Source: Xenorhabdus anantnagensis
GTDB lineage: Bacteria > Pseudomonadota > Gammaproteobacteria > Enterobacterales > Enterobacteriaceae
Assembly: GCF_028598555.1 (NCBI RefSeq)
Contig: NZ_JAQRFN010000015.1
Coordinates: 1 to 64,000, forward strand
DNA: 64,000 nt
Direction of reading: 5' to 3'
The translations under genes and the position numbers were made by a program. Under the pieces are notes generated by a model. That model had not been told where the DNA came from. It ran no database searches and saw nothing but the letters and a program-made list of their open reading frames with translations. This document shows, piece by piece, positions 27,047 to 38,116 of the stretch (position 1 is its first letter; each line of letters opens with the position of its first letter).

Positions 27047-27958
27047 TGCCAATTTTTCGGGAAATAGGGTGGCCTGCTGTTTTAAATGAGTCATAAAAGC
27101 TTCAACGGGTTCTGAGGATGGCCGATGTATGGGCTTGATTAAGCTTACTGTGAATGGAATGTCGATGCTGAATGGTCGAATGCAAATTGCTGAATTATTA
27201 TCCAAATAATCTAATGCAGTTAGCGGATTTACAATAGACACACCAATTCCTTCGTTAATCATGGTGCAAATTGAGGCTGCGCTGTGAGTTTCCATCACCA
27301 TCTTGCGGTTGACCTGATGCTCAGTAAAGATTGTATCAATGAGCTGTCTATAACTGTCTGTGATCGATAGGCTGATAAATTTTTGATTGTGAAAATCTGC
27401 TGGTGTCAGTTGTGCTTTTTGACTGAGTGGGTGATTGGCAGGTAAGACACAAACTTCATTTAAGGTTATTAACGTTTCTCGTTCAGTACCTGCTGGGGTC
27501 TGTAAATGTTCGGTTAAGCCGAGATCGTGGCGCTGTGCTGAAAGCCATTCTTCCAATAAGGGGGATTCTTGCGGAATGATAGTCAGTTTGGCTTCTGGGT
27601 AGTATTCGATAAAACTGCGACAGGCTTTTGGCAGCAGAGATTGGGAGAACATTGGCAAGCAGGCAATGGACAATTGTGCCTGTTCAAATTGTCGGATACT
27701 GTCAGCCGCGTTGATTATTCTTTCCAACCCATAATAAGAGCGCTGCACTTCTTCGAATAGCCGCAACCCTTGCGCAGTAGGAAACAGGCGTCCTTTGATG
27801 CGATCAAACAATTTAAATTTCAGTAATTGTTCAAGGCGTGCGAGTTCACGGCTAACAGTTGGTTGGGATGTTTTCAGTAATAATGCTGCATCAGTCAGGT
27901 TTTTAGTCGTCATTACAGCATGAAAAATTTCAATATGTCGCCATGAGCAAGAGTGCAT
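27029..27958 (-). CDS. lysR: LysR, activator of lysA
   Basis: A 309-residue LysR-family regulator with N-terminal helix-turn-helix (NLTDAALLLKTSQPTVSREL) and effector domain. Assigned as LysR itself because it diverges from lysA across 155 bases, as in E. coli, where it activates lysA when diaminopimelate accumulates and lysine is low. The 3' end overlaps the convergent LysR-type gene by 18 bases. Confidence 0.9.
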   Translation of the reverse strand: MHSCSWRHIEIFHAVMTTKNLTDAALLLKTSQPTVSRELARLEQLLKFKLFDRIKGRLFPTAQGLRLFEEVQRSYYGLERIINAADSIRQFEQAQLSIACLPMFSQSLLPKACRSFIEYYPEAKLTIIPQESPLLEEWLSAQRHDLGLTEHLQTPAGTERETLITLNEVCVLPANHPLSQKAQLTPADFHNQKFISLSITDSYRQLIDTIFTEHQVNRKMVMETHSAASICTMINEGIGVSIVNPLTALDYLDNNSAICIRPFSIDIPFTVSLIKPIHRPSSEPVEAFMTHLKQQATLFPEKLASAFQH

Positions 27959-28113
27959 ATATTTGTCTCTTTAATTACTGAGTTCTTCTTCAAGCGAATA
28001 AAAAACAGACATAACGATATCACAAATGAATAGACTATAGCCAAATGGATATTTTTATTCCTGCTTTGTTATTGTTAATAATGAAGAATCTGCTGATTTT
28101 ATGAGACGCTTCA

Positions 28114-29394
28114 ATGACTATATCGACTTTCACTCATGGTTTGGGGGAACATTTTACCTCTGAAAATCTACTCCGTTTACCTATTCAATATGGAACACCG
28201 CTGTGGCTTTATGATGGTGATAGCATCATCAAACAAATTGAAAAATTGAAGCAATTTGATGTCATTCGGTTCGCACAAAAAGCCTGTTCGAATACCCATA
28301 TTTTACGCTTGATGAGAGAGCAGGGCGTGAAAGTTGATGCGGTGTCATTGGGCGAAATCGAACGGGCGCTTTATGCAGGTTTTAAGCCCGGACGCGATAA
28401 ATCAGAAATTGTGTTCACTGCGGATTTGATTGATGAAGCGACATTGTCGCGTGTTATTGAGCTGGATATTCCGGTCAATGTCGGTTCTATTGATATGCTG
28501 GAACAAATAGGTGAGCGACAGTCTGGGCATCCGGTTTGGTTACGCATCAATCCCGGATTTGGGCATGGGCATAGCCAAAAGACCAATACTGGCGGTGAAA
28601 ATAGTAAACATGGGATCTGGTTTCAGGATCTTCCTCTGGCAATTGAAAAGATTCATCAATATGGCCTGAAATTAGTGGGACTACATATGCACATTGGCTC
28701 AGGTGTGGATTATCAGCATCTCTCTAATGTCTGTAATGCCATGGTGGAGCAGGTCATGCTGTGCGGAGAGGATATTCAGACTATTTCAGCAGGTGGTGGC
28801 TTATCAATTCCCTATAAAATCGATGAAGAGTCAGTAGATACTGAACATTATTATAATTTGTGGCATAAGGCTCGCCAGCGTATTGAGCAGCACTTGGGGC
28901 ATCATGTTGAGCTGGAAATTGAACCCGGTCGTTTTCTGGTTGCTGAATCAGGTATCTTGATGGCGGAAGTCCGGGCAGTTAAATCGATGGGTAATCGACA
29001 TTATGTGCTGGTAGATGCTGGTTTCAACGATTTAATGCGTCCGACGATGTATGGCAGTTATCACCATATTTCTGTGTTGCCGATAAATGGTTGTGAAAGC
29101 AATGCACATATTGAAAATAGCGAAAAATTAGAAACTATAGTTGCGGGACCGTTATGCGAGTCTGGTGATGTTTTCACTCAGTTGGCAGGGGGAGATCTTA
29201 TACCACGTCTGCTACCCCGTGTCCGAGTCGGGGATTACCTGATTTTTCATGACACTGGCGCTTATGGCGCATCCATGTCTTCAAATTATAATAGTCGCCC
29301 TTTAATCCCTGAGGTTTTGTTTATCGGGGGAGAAAGTCATCTGATTCGGCGTCGCCAGACAATTGAAGAGTTGTTATCGCTGGAATCCATTTAA
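28114..29394 (+). CDS. lysA: Diaminopimelate decarboxylase
   Basis: PLP-dependent alanine-racemase-fold enzyme making lysine from meso-diaminopimelate, the last step of lysine synthesis. Length 426 (E. coli 420). The PLP lysine is in VIRFAQKACSN, and HMHIGSGVDY, SAGGGLS, EIEPGRFLV and the CESGDVF active-site cysteine segment are all intact. Strong collinear similarity to the E. coli enzyme. Regulated in all likelihood by the divergent lysR gene. Confidence 0.97.
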   Translation: MTISTFTHGLGEHFTSENLLRLPIQYGTPLWLYDGDSIIKQIEKLKQFDVIRFAQKACSNTHILRLMREQGVKVDAVSLGEIERALYAGFKPGRDKSEIVFTADLIDEATLSRVIELDIPVNVGSIDMLEQIGERQSGHPVWLRINPGFGHGHSQKTNTGGENSKHGIWFQDLPLAIEKIHQYGLKLVGLHMHIGSGVDYQHLSNVCNAMVEQVMLCGEDIQTISAGGGLSIPYKIDEESVDTEHYYNLWHKARQRIEQHLGHHVELEIEPGRFLVAESGILMAEVRAVKSMGNRHYVLVDAGFNDLMRPTMYGSYHHISVLPINGCESNAHIENSEKLETIVAGPLCESGDVFTQLAGGDLIPRLLPRVRVGDYLIFHDTGAYGASMSSNYNSRPLIPEVLFIGGESHLIRRRQTIEELLSLESI

Positions 29395-29396
29395 AA

Positions 29397-29430
29397 TAAA
29401 ATACGGGGACACAAAGTGCCCCGTATTTTA
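29397..29430. terminator. Bidirectional terminator between lysA and fadE
   Basis: TAAAATACGGGG pairs with CCCCGTATTTTA over 12 bp, with an inner CAC/GTG stem. The A/T runs at both ends give a U-tract in either direction between the converging genes. Confidence 0.85.
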
Positions 29431-29472
29431 GTTCCGATAATATTTGTACTTAATCGGTTTTTCTGGTCAGCA

Positions 29473-31920
29473 TCAAGCGGCTTTATTTTGACGCTGACTT
29501 TCAGGCTTTTTTGCCGAGTTTGGTACAGCAAATGCATCCGGCTCAAATTCATCGACATTGATTGAACGCAGTCGACTGTTTTCAGCACGTTTCAGGATAT
29601 CCGCTTCTTCTTGAGTAATTTTATGCTCTGCCAATGCTTTTTCAGCTAATTCGTCCAAACGAGTGAAGCTTAGGTTTTTGCCTGCTTCACGGCTTAAGCG
29701 AGCATGGATTGGCTCTGCCGCGATGATATCGTGCAATGCTTCTTCCAGTAACCCATGAGGATTGTGTTTGCTTGGTGTCAGATATTGCCCACGTCCAATC
29801 CGGCTACGGGTTGCAGAAGGGGTTTGTAAGATCTGAGCCAGTTTGTGATCCAATTTGTCGGATGGTGCAGTATGTACGCGTCCCAATGGGAAGACAATCA
29901 CACGGATTAAACCCGCGACCAAACGGTTAGGAAAATTGCGCAACAAATCATTCATGGCCTGTTCAGCTTGATGCAGGCTATCTTCTACTGCCCATTGTAC
30001 CAATGGCAGATCTTCTTTCTGACGTCCTTCATCTTCATAGCGCTTCAAAGTAGCAGAAGCCAGGAAGATTTGGCTCAGAATATCCCCCAGACGCGCTGAA
30101 ATGCGTTCACGACGTTTCAGGCTGCCACCCAATACTCCCATTGAAACGTCTGAGAGCAGAGCAAGGTTGGAACTTAAGCGATTGATCTGTTGATAGTAAC
30201 GTCGAGTCGCGTCATTGGCTGGCGAACTGCTGGTTCTGCCTTTGGTGATACCAAGCCACAGGCTGCGCAGAGTGTTGCTGGCAACATGGCCCAAGTGACC
30301 AAACAAGGCTTTGTCAAAGTCTTTCACATTGTTGCTTTCTGCGGCTGCTATTTCAGCCAGTACATAAGGATGGCAGCGGATTGCACCTTGACCAAAGATA
30401 ATCATGCTACGGGTCAGGATATTCGCACCTTCCACGGTAATGGCAATTGGGGCACCCTGATAGCTGCGGGCAAGGAAGTTGGATGGGCCAAGACAGATGC
30501 CTTTACCGCCAGCAATATCCATCGCATCAATGATGGAACGCTGTCCTCTATGCGTACAGTGGTATTTCACAATGGCAGACAGAACCGCTGGTTTTTCACC
30601 CTGCATGATACCGCTGGTAATCATGGTTGCGGCTGCGTCCATCAGGTAAGAGTTACCCGCGATACGTGCCAATGGTTCTTCAATACCTTCCATCTTACCG
30701 ATAGGCAGTTTGAACTGACGGCGGATATAGGAGTAAGCACCGATTGCCATAGCTGCACTTTTTAATCCCCCTGTTGCGTTGGATGGCAAGGTAATGCCAC
30801 GGCCAACAGACAGGCATTCAACCAGCATACGCCACCCCTGACCTGCCATTTTTGTCCCACCAATGATGTAATCAATAGGGACAAAAATATCTTTACCACG
30901 GGTTGGGCCATTCTGGAATGGGACATTCAGGGGGAAATGGCGGTGACCAATTTCAACTCCTGGGGTATTGGTTGGAATCAAAGCACAGGTAATTCCCAGA
31001 GATTCAGTATCGCCCAGCAGATGATCAGGGTCATACAGTTTAAATGCCAACCCCAAAACAGTAGCGATAGGAGCAAGAGTTATGTAACGCTTATTCCAAT
31101 TCAGGCGCATACCAAGAACTTGCTCGCCTTGCCATTCACCCATACAGACAATACCTGTATCAGGAATGGCTCCGGCATCTGAACCGGCTTCCGGGCTGGT
31201 CAAGGCAAAGCAAGGAATTTCTTCACCACGGGCAAGGCCGGGCAAGTAACGTTTTTTCTGTTCATCGGTGCCGTAGTGTTGCAGCAATTCACCTGGCCCC
31301 AAGGAATTAGGTACACCAACAGTAATTGCCAGAATACCTGATACGCCCGCCAGTTTTTGTAGTACCTGAGATTGAGCGTAAGCGGAAAATTCCAGACCAC
31401 CGTATTCTTTCTTGATGATCATGGCAAAGAAACGATTTTCTTTCAGATAAGTCCAAAGTTCTGGAGGTAAGTCAGCCAATTCATGAGTGATTTGGAAATC
31501 ATTTGCCATGCGGCAGGCTTCTTCTACCGGACCATCAATAAATGCTTGTTCTTCAGCGGATAACTGCGGTTTTGGGTAGTTATGCAGTTTTTGCCAGTCA
31601 GGGTTACCACGGAACAAATCTCCTTCCCACCATGTGGTTCCTGCATCAATGGCCTCTTTCTCTGTTGTCGACATACTTGGTATAACCCTACGGAAGGCTT
31701 TTAAACCAGGTGCAGAGAATAAAGAGATACGTATTGGTGTAAAGACAAGGGGGAATAGGATAATGGCTAATGGTAACAGCAACCAGTAGCTCCAAAGGCC
31801 CGTCATGCCCATAATCAGTGTATAGGCAACAAGCAGTAAGCTACTGAGAGTCAGGCTGACTTTGCGATAACAAAGCCCGCCAATCAAGACTAAAAATACA
31901 ATAATGCTGAAAGCGGTCAT
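29473..31920 (-). CDS. fadE: Acyl-CoA dehydrogenase FadE
   Basis: First enzyme of aerobic fatty-acid beta-oxidation, an FAD-dependent inner-membrane-associated dehydrogenase of 815 residues (E. coli 814). Two or three hydrophobic segments occupy residues 1-70, the acyl-CoA dehydrogenase core follows ([14 protein letters not shown] near 245, [13 protein letters not shown] near 380), and the long C-terminal extension is the FadE type. It diverges from gmhA across 253 bases. A FadR site is expected there but I could not identify one with confidence. Confidence 0.95.
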   Translation of the reverse strand: MTAFSIIVFLVLIGGLCYRKVSLTLSSLLLVAYTLIMGMTGLWSYWLLLPLAIILFPLVFTPIRISLFSAPGLKAFRRVIPSMSTTEKEAIDAGTTWWEGDLFRGNPDWQKLHNYPKPQLSAEEQAFIDGPVEEACRMANDFQITHELADLPPELWTYLKENRFFAMIIKKEYGGLEFSAYAQSQVLQKLAGVSGILAITVGVPNSLGPGELLQHYGTDEQKKRYLPGLARGEEIPCFALTSPEAGSDAGAIPDTGIVCMGEWQGEQVLGMRLNWNKRYITLAPIATVLGLAFKLYDPDHLLGDTESLGITCALIPTNTPGVEIGHRHFPLNVPFQNGPTRGKDIFVPIDYIIGGTKMAGQGWRMLVECLSVGRGITLPSNATGGLKSAAMAIGAYSYIRRQFKLPIGKMEGIEEPLARIAGNSYLMDAAATMITSGIMQGEKPAVLSAIVKYHCTHRGQRSIIDAMDIAGGKGICLGPSNFLARSYQGAPIAITVEGANILTRSMIIFGQGAIRCHPYVLAEIAAAESNNVKDFDKALFGHLGHVASNTLRSLWLGITKGRTSSSPANDATRRYYQQINRLSSNLALLSDVSMGVLGGSLKRRERISARLGDILSQIFLASATLKRYEDEGRQKEDLPLVQWAVEDSLHQAEQAMNDLLRNFPNRLVAGLIRVIVFPLGRVHTAPSDKLDHKLAQILQTPSATRSRIGRGQYLTPSKHNPHGLLEEALHDIIAAEPIHARLSREAGKNLSFTRLDELAEKALAEHKITQEEADILKRAENSRLRSINVDEFEPDAFAVPNSAKKPESQRQNKAA

Positions 31921-32173
31921 AGTAAAACTCCTGTAAATCTCAGGTTGAGTTGTCAGAGGTCTGACCTGTTGTGGTGTTCTTCTTTTTTAGATGAGGAAAA
32001 TGTATTTATCAATACATTTACATCTTAATTACAATCTAGCTCACAAAGTCATTGTAGTTTAGTGGGCAATAATTCTGCTGAGATGTGATGATATCTTCTT
32101 TCAGGGGGGGGAATCCGTTACACTAATTGACTAGTATTATTAATTCCGAAGACCTTTCAGGAGTATAAGTTCC

Positions 32174-32755
32174 ATGTATCAAGAACTGATCCGCAGTGAG
32201 TTATCCGAGGCCGCAGATACGTTGGCTAATTTCCTTAACGATGATGCAAATATTGATGCGATTCAAAAAGCCGCTGTTTTGTTGTCTGATTCATTCAAGG
32301 CTGGGGGGAAAGTGCTTTCCTGTGGTAATGGTGGCTCGCATTGTGACGCCATGCATTTTGCGGAAGAATTGACAGGCCGTTACCGTGAAAATCGTCCGGG
32401 ATATCCGGCCATTGCGATTTCCGATCCTAGCCATTTATCCTGCGTGAGCAATGATTTTGGTTATGACTATGTATTTTCTCGCTATGTTGAAGCCGTTGGT
32501 CAAAAAGGTGATGTATTACTGGGTATTTCGACTTCGGGAAACTCTGGCAACATCATTAAAGCGGTTGAAGCAGCCCGTGCCAAGGGTATGAAAGTGATTA
32601 CGCTGACTGGCAAGGATGGCGGAAAAATGGCAGGTACGGCAGATGTTGAAATTCGGATACCACATTTTGGTTATGCAGACCGTATTCAGGAAATTCATAT
32701 CAAAGTCATTCATATCTTGATTCAATTGATTGAAAAAGAAATGGTAAAAGCCTGA
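32174..32755 (+). CDS. gmhA: Sedoheptulose 7-phosphate isomerase
   Basis: Converts sedoheptulose 7-phosphate to D-glycero-D-manno-heptose 7-phosphate, the first step of ADP-heptose synthesis for the LPS inner core. The SIS-domain phosphate sites [12 protein letters not shown] and [11 protein letters not shown] are visible, and the C-terminal [17 protein letters not shown] helix is typical. 193 residues as usual (E. coli 192). AGGAG lies upstream of the ATG. The gmhA-yafJ order matches E. coli. Confidence 0.97.
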   Translation: MYQELIRSELSEAADTLANFLNDDANIDAIQKAAVLLSDSFKAGGKVLSCGNGGSHCDAMHFAEELTGRYRENRPGYPAIAISDPSHLSCVSNDFGYDYVFSRYVEAVGQKGDVLLGISTSGNSGNIIKAVEAARAKGMKVITLTGKDGGKMAGTADVEIRIPHFGYADRIQEIHIKVIHILIQLIEKEMVKA

Positions 32756-32763
32756 TTGCTGTT

Positions 32764-32828
32764 CGTTAGGAATAGGTGTTAGGAATAAGCGTTAAGAATA
32801 GGTGTTAGGAGTAGGCGTTAGAGGTAGG
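32764..32828. repeat. Five-copy 13-bp tandem repeat before yafJ
   Basis: Units alternate between CGTTAGGAATAGG- and TGTTAGGAATAAG-like forms, giving a 26-bp higher-order period. The last unit supplies the AGAGGTAGG ribosome binding site of yafJ. Confidence 0.9.
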
Positions 32829-32830
32829 CA

Positions 32831-33598
32831 ATGTGTGAATTACTTGGCATGAATGCCAACGTGCCGACAGATATTATTTTCAGTCTGAGTGGCTTAATTC
32901 AGCGTGGTGGGCATACCGGCCCTCATAAGGATGGCTGGGGAATTACCTTCTATGAGGGATTGGGATACAGAACGTTTAAAGATCATCAATCCAGTTGTCA
33001 TTCACCTGTGGCTCAATTTGTACGGGGCTGTCCGATTAAATCAGAAGTGATTGTGGCCCATATTCGTCAGGCAAACAGAGGTAATGTTTCTCTGGTAAAT
33101 ACTCATCCATTTACCCGTGAGTTGTGGGGAAAATACTGGACTTATGCCCATAATGGTCAACTTAAGGGGCACAATAAGTTGAAAACGGGTAGTTACCGAC
33201 CGGTTGGTGAGACAGACAGTGAATGGGCATTTTGCTGGATATTGCATCAGCTATCGTTGAAATATCCCAAGCGACCTTCCAATTGGCCGGCAGTATTTAA
33301 GTTTATTGCCTCTTTGGCCCATCAACTGAGAGAAAAAGGTGTTTTCAATATGTTGTTGTCGGATGGACAATTTGTCATGGCTTACTGTTCGACCCAACTG
33401 TATTGGATTACTCGTCGTGCTCCTTTTGGCAGGGCCAAATTACTTGATCAGGATGTTGAAATTGACTTTCAGCAGCATACTCAACCAGGGGATGTAGTAT
33501 CAGTGATTGCTACTCAACCTTTAACTGGAAATGAATCTTGGCATCGTATCGAATCAGGTAACTATGCGCTATTCCATCTTGGAGAGAAGATAGTTTGA
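32831..33598 (+). CDS. yafJ: Class II glutamine amidotransferase YafJ
   Basis: A 255-residue Ntn-type glutamine amidotransferase domain protein. After removal of Met the N-terminal nucleophile is Cys2 (MCELLGMNANVP); GWGITFYEG, HIRQANRG and NTHPFTRE form the glutaminase site. No synthetase domain is attached and the acceptor substrate is unknown. Translation probably starts within the reach of the 13-bp repeat array. The 3' end overlaps the convergent yafK gene by 30 bases. Confidence 0.92.
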   Translation: MCELLGMNANVPTDIIFSLSGLIQRGGHTGPHKDGWGITFYEGLGYRTFKDHQSSCHSPVAQFVRGCPIKSEVIVAHIRQANRGNVSLVNTHPFTRELWGKYWTYAHNGQLKGHNKLKTGSYRPVGETDSEWAFCWILHQLSLKYPKRPSNWPAVFKFIASLAHQLREKGVFNMLLSDGQFVMAYCSTQLYWITRRAPFGRAKLLDQDVEIDFQQHTQPGDVVSVIATQPLTGNESWHRIESGNYALFHLGEKIV

Positions 33599-34321
33599 TT
33601 CATTGTTCCATAAGGGGAGCTGATTTTTTGGGTTTACGTTAACAACATATCGCCCGCCTATTATGTTAACAGTGGCAGGAATGCTATTTTGAACAAAATA
33701 CGCATAGGCGGGCTGTAATTGTTTCCAAAACAAGTAATTGTCATTATTTTGATGCCGTTTCATATTTTGCGGAGTCATTCTGAAAGGATAAATATTGATT
33801 TTGATTTCATGCTGCCCATGATGAAATGCACTTTCCGCGTACTGATATATCTCATCCATATAGCGATTGGTCATGGCATAACAGCCAATGGATTTACATG
33901 CACCATGAATCATTAAATCCCTGCCGGAATATCCTTTGAATTTATCAAATTCATTGGGAAAGCCCAGATTAATGGCTCGATAATAGTGGCTATCTGGCTT
34001 TAATTGTTTGAGGCTGACATGGTAAAACCCTTCAGGGCTTTTGAAATCACCTTTCAGTGTCTTTGGGCCAAGTCCTCCAGAGTAATTACAAATAGGGTAG
34101 CTTTGGGTCAATTGATAATGGTTTGTATTGTCTCTCGTATAAAGCTCAAGAAGTTTTTCTTCTTTGAATATTTGAATGAAAATCTTGGCACCCATTCTTT
34201 TAGATTGTGATAGAGAAGAGTGTGTGATTGAGGATTGCATTACGGAAAAATGGGCCACGACAAAAAAGGGCACATGTAATAGTAATAGACTCAATGAAAG
34301 GCAAAATACTATTTTTTTCAT
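33569..34321 (-). CDS. yafK: L,D-transpeptidase-family protein YafK (DpaA/LdtF)
   Basis: A 250-residue exported YkuD-fold enzyme with an N-terminal signal sequence. In E. coli this protein cuts Braun's lipoprotein from peptidoglycan and modulates L,D-transpeptidation. The catalytic motif HGACKSIGCYAMTN with its cysteine is present, as is the preceding SPEGFYHV and NEFDKFKGYSGRDLMIHG block, in part. It lies next to yafJ as in E. coli, converging with a 30-base overlap. Confidence 0.9.
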   Translation of the reverse strand: MKKIVFCLSLSLLLLHVPFFVVAHFSVMQSSITHSSLSQSKRMGAKIFIQIFKEEKLLELYTRDNTNHYQLTQSYPICNYSGGLGPKTLKGDFKSPEGFYHVSLKQLKPDSHYYRAINLGFPNEFDKFKGYSGRDLMIHGACKSIGCYAMTNRYMDEIYQYAESAFHHGQHEIKINIYPFRMTPQNMKRHQNNDNYLFWKQLQPAYAYFVQNSIPATVNIIGGRYVVNVNPKNQLPLWNNESNYLLSKME

Positions 34322-34743
34322 AACATAACCGGACAGTTAGATGGAATATCAGGATTGGGATGGCAATTTTTTGGTGAAATAATAAATAAAAGATAGCAGT
34401 GATATCCTGTTCTTGTGAAGTTACTTTTCGGTCAAAAATCGTCCTGTGGTAGAGAAAAGTGAGGCGATAACTCGTCTTTATCGAGTAGTTAACAGTTCAG
34501 CAGAGAAATTATTCTTATTTGCTTGAGCCAAGTCACTTGATTAATCAGACAGTCAGTGGGGGAGATGTTAGAATTGCCGCTGGCTAAAATTAAGAGAAAA
34601 TTGTAACGATTATCGGAGTGAATAACTTGAGATATATATCGCTCAAGGTGTTTTTTTATTACTGAAGTCGCTGCATTACCCCAAGGAAATACCGCAGGGT
34701 AATCTGTAGTATATGATTTAACTGATAAACTTGTGCAAATCTT
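34322..34743. other. Gene-free leader region before nqrA
   Basis: No supported gene. It holds the yafK and nqr promoters. Two stem-loops precede nqrA: CTTGAG/CTCAAG at 34626-34647 followed by a seven-T run, and ATTACCC/GGGTAAT at 34675-34703. A 19-base segment at 34381-34399 recurs at 52005-52023. Confidence 0.6.
34626..34656 (+). terminator. Terminator or attenuator hairpin upstream of nqrA
   Basis: A six-bp stem CTTGAG/CTCAAG with a ten-base loop followed by GTG and seven Ts, 88 bases before the nqrA start. It may stop upstream transcription or attenuate the operon. Confidence 0.4.
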
Positions 34744-36087
34744 ATGATAAAAATTAAAAAAGGACTCAACCTCCCGATAGCAGGAGAGCCTGCCCAAGTT
34801 ATAGAAGACGGTCCAACAATTCGCCATGTCGCTTTACTGGGCGAAGAATATGTTGGAATGCGTCCTTCTATGCTGGTTAAGGAAGGTGAGCATGTTAAAA
34901 AAGGGCAAATTCTTTTTGAAGACAAGAAGAACCCAGGGGTTATTTTCACTAGTCCTGCAAGCGGTAAAGTTGTAACCATTGGGCGTGGTGAACGCCGTGT
35001 CCTGCAATCTGTCGTTATTGAAGTGAATGGTGATGAGAAAGTTACGTTTGATCGCTACGAACGTGCTGAACTTGCTGGCCTGAGCCGTGAACAGGTAGAG
35101 AAAAATCTGCTTGCATCGGGGCTGTGGACAGCATTGCGTACACGTCCTTTCAGTCATTCTCCTGTTCCCGGTTCCACACCAAAGGCAATCTTTGTTACGG
35201 CAATGGATACTCAGCCACTGGCTGCTGATCCTTTAGTCGTTATTGCAACTCAGGAAGAGGCTTTTGTTGATGGCCTGAATGTTCTGTCAAAATTGACAGA
35301 TGGGAAAATCCACGTCTGCCATGGCGCTGGAAATATTCCAACAGCAGGAAATAACGCTCAAATTACATACAATCAGTTTGCTGGCCCACATCCAGCCGGT
35401 TTGGTTGGTACTCATATTCATTTCATTGAACCTGTCAGTGCCCAGAAAATGGTATGGCATCTGGGATATCAGGATGTCATTGCCATCGGTAAACTGTTTA
35501 CCACAGGCGAACTTTACACTGATCGCGTAGTATCCCTGGCCGGGCCGCAGGTTAAATCTCCACGCTTGGTACGCACCCAATTGGGCGCTGATTTGCTGGA
35601 ATTGACGCAAAATCAGTTGAAAGAAGGTGACAACCGTATCATTTCTGGTTCCGTACTGTGTGGTACAAAATCAGATGACGCTCGCCATTATCTTGGCCGC
35701 TTCCATACATTAGTTTCCGTTCTTGCAGAAGGTCGGGAAAAAGAGCTATTCGGTTGGATCGCTCCGGGCATTAATAAGTTTTCTATTACCCGCACCACAA
35801 TTGGCCATTTCCTGAAAAAGAAACGTTTTGCTTTCTCAACCACGACAAATGGTGGGGAACGTTCCATGGTGCCAATTGGCAACTATGAGCGTGTAATGCC
35901 ACTGGATATCATGGCAACGCACCTATTGCGTGACTTGCTTGCAGGCGATACTGATAGTGCTCAGGCGCTGGGTTGTCTGGAGCTGGATGAAGAAGATTTG
36001 GCATTGTGTACCTATGTTTGCCCCGGCAAATATGAGTACGGTCCAGTACTGCGTGACGTGCTGACTAAGATTGAGCTGGAAGGGTAA
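34744..36087 (+). CDS. nqrA: Na+-translocating NADH:quinone reductase subunit A
   Basis: Peripheral, cofactor-free subunit of the six-subunit sodium pump that passes electrons from NADH to ubiquinone. It begins [16 protein letters not shown], the standard opening, and has RnfC-like features through the middle ([13 protein letters not shown] barrel). Length 447 is usual. First gene of nqrABCDEF; the next start lies three bases after its stop. Confidence 0.96.
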   Translation: MIKIKKGLNLPIAGEPAQVIEDGPTIRHVALLGEEYVGMRPSMLVKEGEHVKKGQILFEDKKNPGVIFTSPASGKVVTIGRGERRVLQSVVIEVNGDEKVTFDRYERAELAGLSREQVEKNLLASGLWTALRTRPFSHSPVPGSTPKAIFVTAMDTQPLAADPLVVIATQEEAFVDGLNVLSKLTDGKIHVCHGAGNIPTAGNNAQITYNQFAGPHPAGLVGTHIHFIEPVSAQKMVWHLGYQDVIAIGKLFTTGELYTDRVVSLAGPQVKSPRLVRTQLGADLLELTQNQLKEGDNRIISGSVLCGTKSDDARHYLGRFHTLVSVLAEGREKELFGWIAPGINKFSITRTTIGHFLKKKRFAFSTTTNGGERSMVPIGNYERVMPLDIMATHLLRDLLAGDTDSAQALGCLELDEEDLALCTYVCPGKYEYGPVLRDVLTKIELEG

Positions 36088-36090
36088 CTC

Positions 36091-37329
36091 ATGGGCCTGA
36101 AAAATTTATTTGAAAAAGTAGAACATCACTTTGAGGCCGGCGGCAAACTGGAAAAATATTATCCTCTCTATGAGGCAGTAAGCACCGTTTTCTACACGCC
36201 GGGTATAGTGACAAAAGGGCGTGCCCATGTTCGTGATGCCATTGATCTCAAACGCATGATGATCTTGGTGTGGCTATCTGTTTTCCCTGCGATGTTTTGG
36301 GGAATGTACAACGTCGGGAATCAGGCAATACCAGCCCTGACTGATTTATATAATGGCGATGCCTTACAGCAGATTTTGTCTTCTGATTGGCATTATGTGC
36401 TTGCTCAGTATTTTGGTGCGTCATTGACACCAGATGCAGGGTGGGGCAGTAAAATGCTGTTGGGAGCGACTTACTTCCTGCCAATTTATGCGGTTGTTTT
36501 TGTCGTTGGGGGGTTCTGGGAAGTTTTGTTTGCCATTATCCGTAAACACGAAATCAACGAAGGCTTCTTTGTCAGCTCCATTCTGTTCGCCCTGATTGTT
36601 CCACCAACACTGCCATTGTGGCAGGCTGCTTTGGGGATTACTTTCGGCGTAGTGGTTGCGAAAGAAATCTTTGGTGGTACTGGTCGTAACTTCCTTAACC
36701 CAGCCTTGGCTGGTCGTGCGTTCCTGTTCTTTGCTTATCCCGCCCAGATTTCTGGTGATGTGGTCTGGACTGCGGCTGACGGTTTCTCTGGTGCAACGCC
36801 TTTGTCTCAATGGGCAACTGCGGGGAGCCACGGCTTGATGAATACCATTACTGGGCAGCCAATCACTTGGATGGACGCTTTCATTGGTAACATTCCCGGT
36901 TCAATTGGTGAAGTCTCCACTCTGATGATTTTCATCGGTGGTGCCATCATTCTGTTTGCTCGTATCGCTTCATGGCGCATCGTTGCTGGTGTGATGATCG
37001 GTATGATTGCAATGTCTTACCTGTTTAATGCGATTGGCTCCAGCACTAACCCAATGTTCGCTATGCCATGGTACTGGCATATGGTTCTGGGAGGCTTCGC
37101 TTTCGGTATGATCTTTATGGCTACTGACCCTGTATCCGCAGCGTTTACGGATAAAGGGAAATGGGCATACGGTATTCTGATCGGCGTTATGTGTATTTTG
37201 ATCAGGGTCGTAAACCCAGCATATCCAGAAGGAATGATGTTGGCGATTCTGTTCGCTAACCTGTTCGCGCCACTGTTCGATTATCTGGTCGTACAGGCCA
37301 ATATTAAGCGGAGAAAAGCCCGTGGCTAA
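36091..37329 (+). CDS. nqrB: Na+-translocating NADH:quinone reductase subunit B
   Basis: Integral membrane subunit with about ten helices, 412 residues. It carries riboflavin and a covalently bound FMN; the FMN threonine is in the motif [10 protein letters not shown] (SGAT). NqrB forms most of the sodium channel and contacts quinone. Overlaps nqrC by eight bases. Attachment of the FMN requires the ApbE flavin transferase encoded at the end of this cluster. Confidence 0.96.
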   Translation: MGLKNLFEKVEHHFEAGGKLEKYYPLYEAVSTVFYTPGIVTKGRAHVRDAIDLKRMMILVWLSVFPAMFWGMYNVGNQAIPALTDLYNGDALQQILSSDWHYVLAQYFGASLTPDAGWGSKMLLGATYFLPIYAVVFVVGGFWEVLFAIIRKHEINEGFFVSSILFALIVPPTLPLWQAALGITFGVVVAKEIFGGTGRNFLNPALAGRAFLFFAYPAQISGDVVWTAADGFSGATPLSQWATAGSHGLMNTITGQPITWMDAFIGNIPGSIGEVSTLMIFIGGAIILFARIASWRIVAGVMIGMIAMSYLFNAIGSSTNPMFAMPWYWHMVLGGFAFGMIFMATDPVSAAFTDKGKWAYGILIGVMCILIRVVNPAYPEGMMLAILFANLFAPLFDYLVVQANIKRRKARG

Positions 37330-38116
37330 TGATAAACCAAAAAATAATGACAGCATCGGCAGGACATTTCTCGTTGTTTTTGTGCTGTGCCTTGTATGTT
37401 CAATTGTAGTTGCTGGGTCGGCCGTAGGTTTAAAAGCGCAGCAGCAGGAACAGAAACTACTGGATAAACAGCGTAATATTCTGGATGTGGCTGGTTTGCT
37501 AAAATCGGGCATGACGGCTACAGAAATCAAAGAAATCTATAACAGTCGTATTCAGCCTGAATTGCTTGATCTGAAAACAGCAACATTGGAAAAAAGCAGC
37601 GGCAATTTCGACCTGAATAATGCTCTGCGCAGTGACGAAACCAGTATCGCTTTATTGCCAGAGCAGGATCTGGCGAAAATTCGCCGCCGTGCCAATATCG
37701 CAGAAATTTATCTGGTGAAGGATGAGCAAGGCAAAACGACTGAACTGGTTTTGCCAGTGTACGGTTCTGGCCTGTGGTCAATGATGTATGCCTTCGTTGC
37801 CATTGATATAGATGGCGTAACCTCTCATGGCATTACTTACTACTCTCAAGGTGAAACACCGGGTTTGGGTGGTGAAGTTGATAACCCACAATGGCGTAAG
37901 CAGTGGGTGGGTAAAAAGCTCTATAACCCACAAGGCGAGCCAGCGATTAAAGTTGTTCGTGGTGGTGCTGGTGATAACCCTTATGGTGTAGATGGTCTAT
38001 CCGGCGCGACTCTGACTTCTAACGGTGTTCAGCATATGTTTGATTTCTGGCTGGGTGATAACGGTTTTGGCCCGTTCCTGAAAAAAGTCCGCGAGGGAGC
38101 CTTGAAAGATGGCTGA
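37322..38116 (+). CDS. nqrC: Na+-translocating NADH:quinone reductase subunit C
   Basis: A 264-residue subunit with one N-terminal membrane helix and a periplasmic FMN-binding domain. The covalent FMN threonine is in [13 protein letters not shown], the same SGAT target of ApbE as in NqrB. Overlaps nqrB and nqrD by eight bases each, so the middle of the operon is tightly coupled. Confidence 0.96.
   Translation: MANDKPKNNDSIGRTFLVVFVLCLVCSIVVAGSAVGLKAQQQEQKLLDKQRNILDVAGLLKSGMTATEIKEIYNSRIQPELLDLKTATLEKSSGNFDLNNALRSDETSIALLPEQDLAKIRRRANIAEIYLVKDEQGKTTELVLPVYGSGLWSMMYAFVAIDIDGVTSHGITYYSQGETPGLGGEVDNPQWRKQWVGKKLYNPQGEPAIKVVRGGAGDNPYGVDGLSGATLTSNGVQHMFDFWLGDNGFGPFLKKVREGALKDG

Noticed and set aside
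30190-30765. Plus-strand frame of 191 codons inside fadE
   Set aside because: Antisense to a well-conserved part of fadE, with low-complexity translation and no homology.
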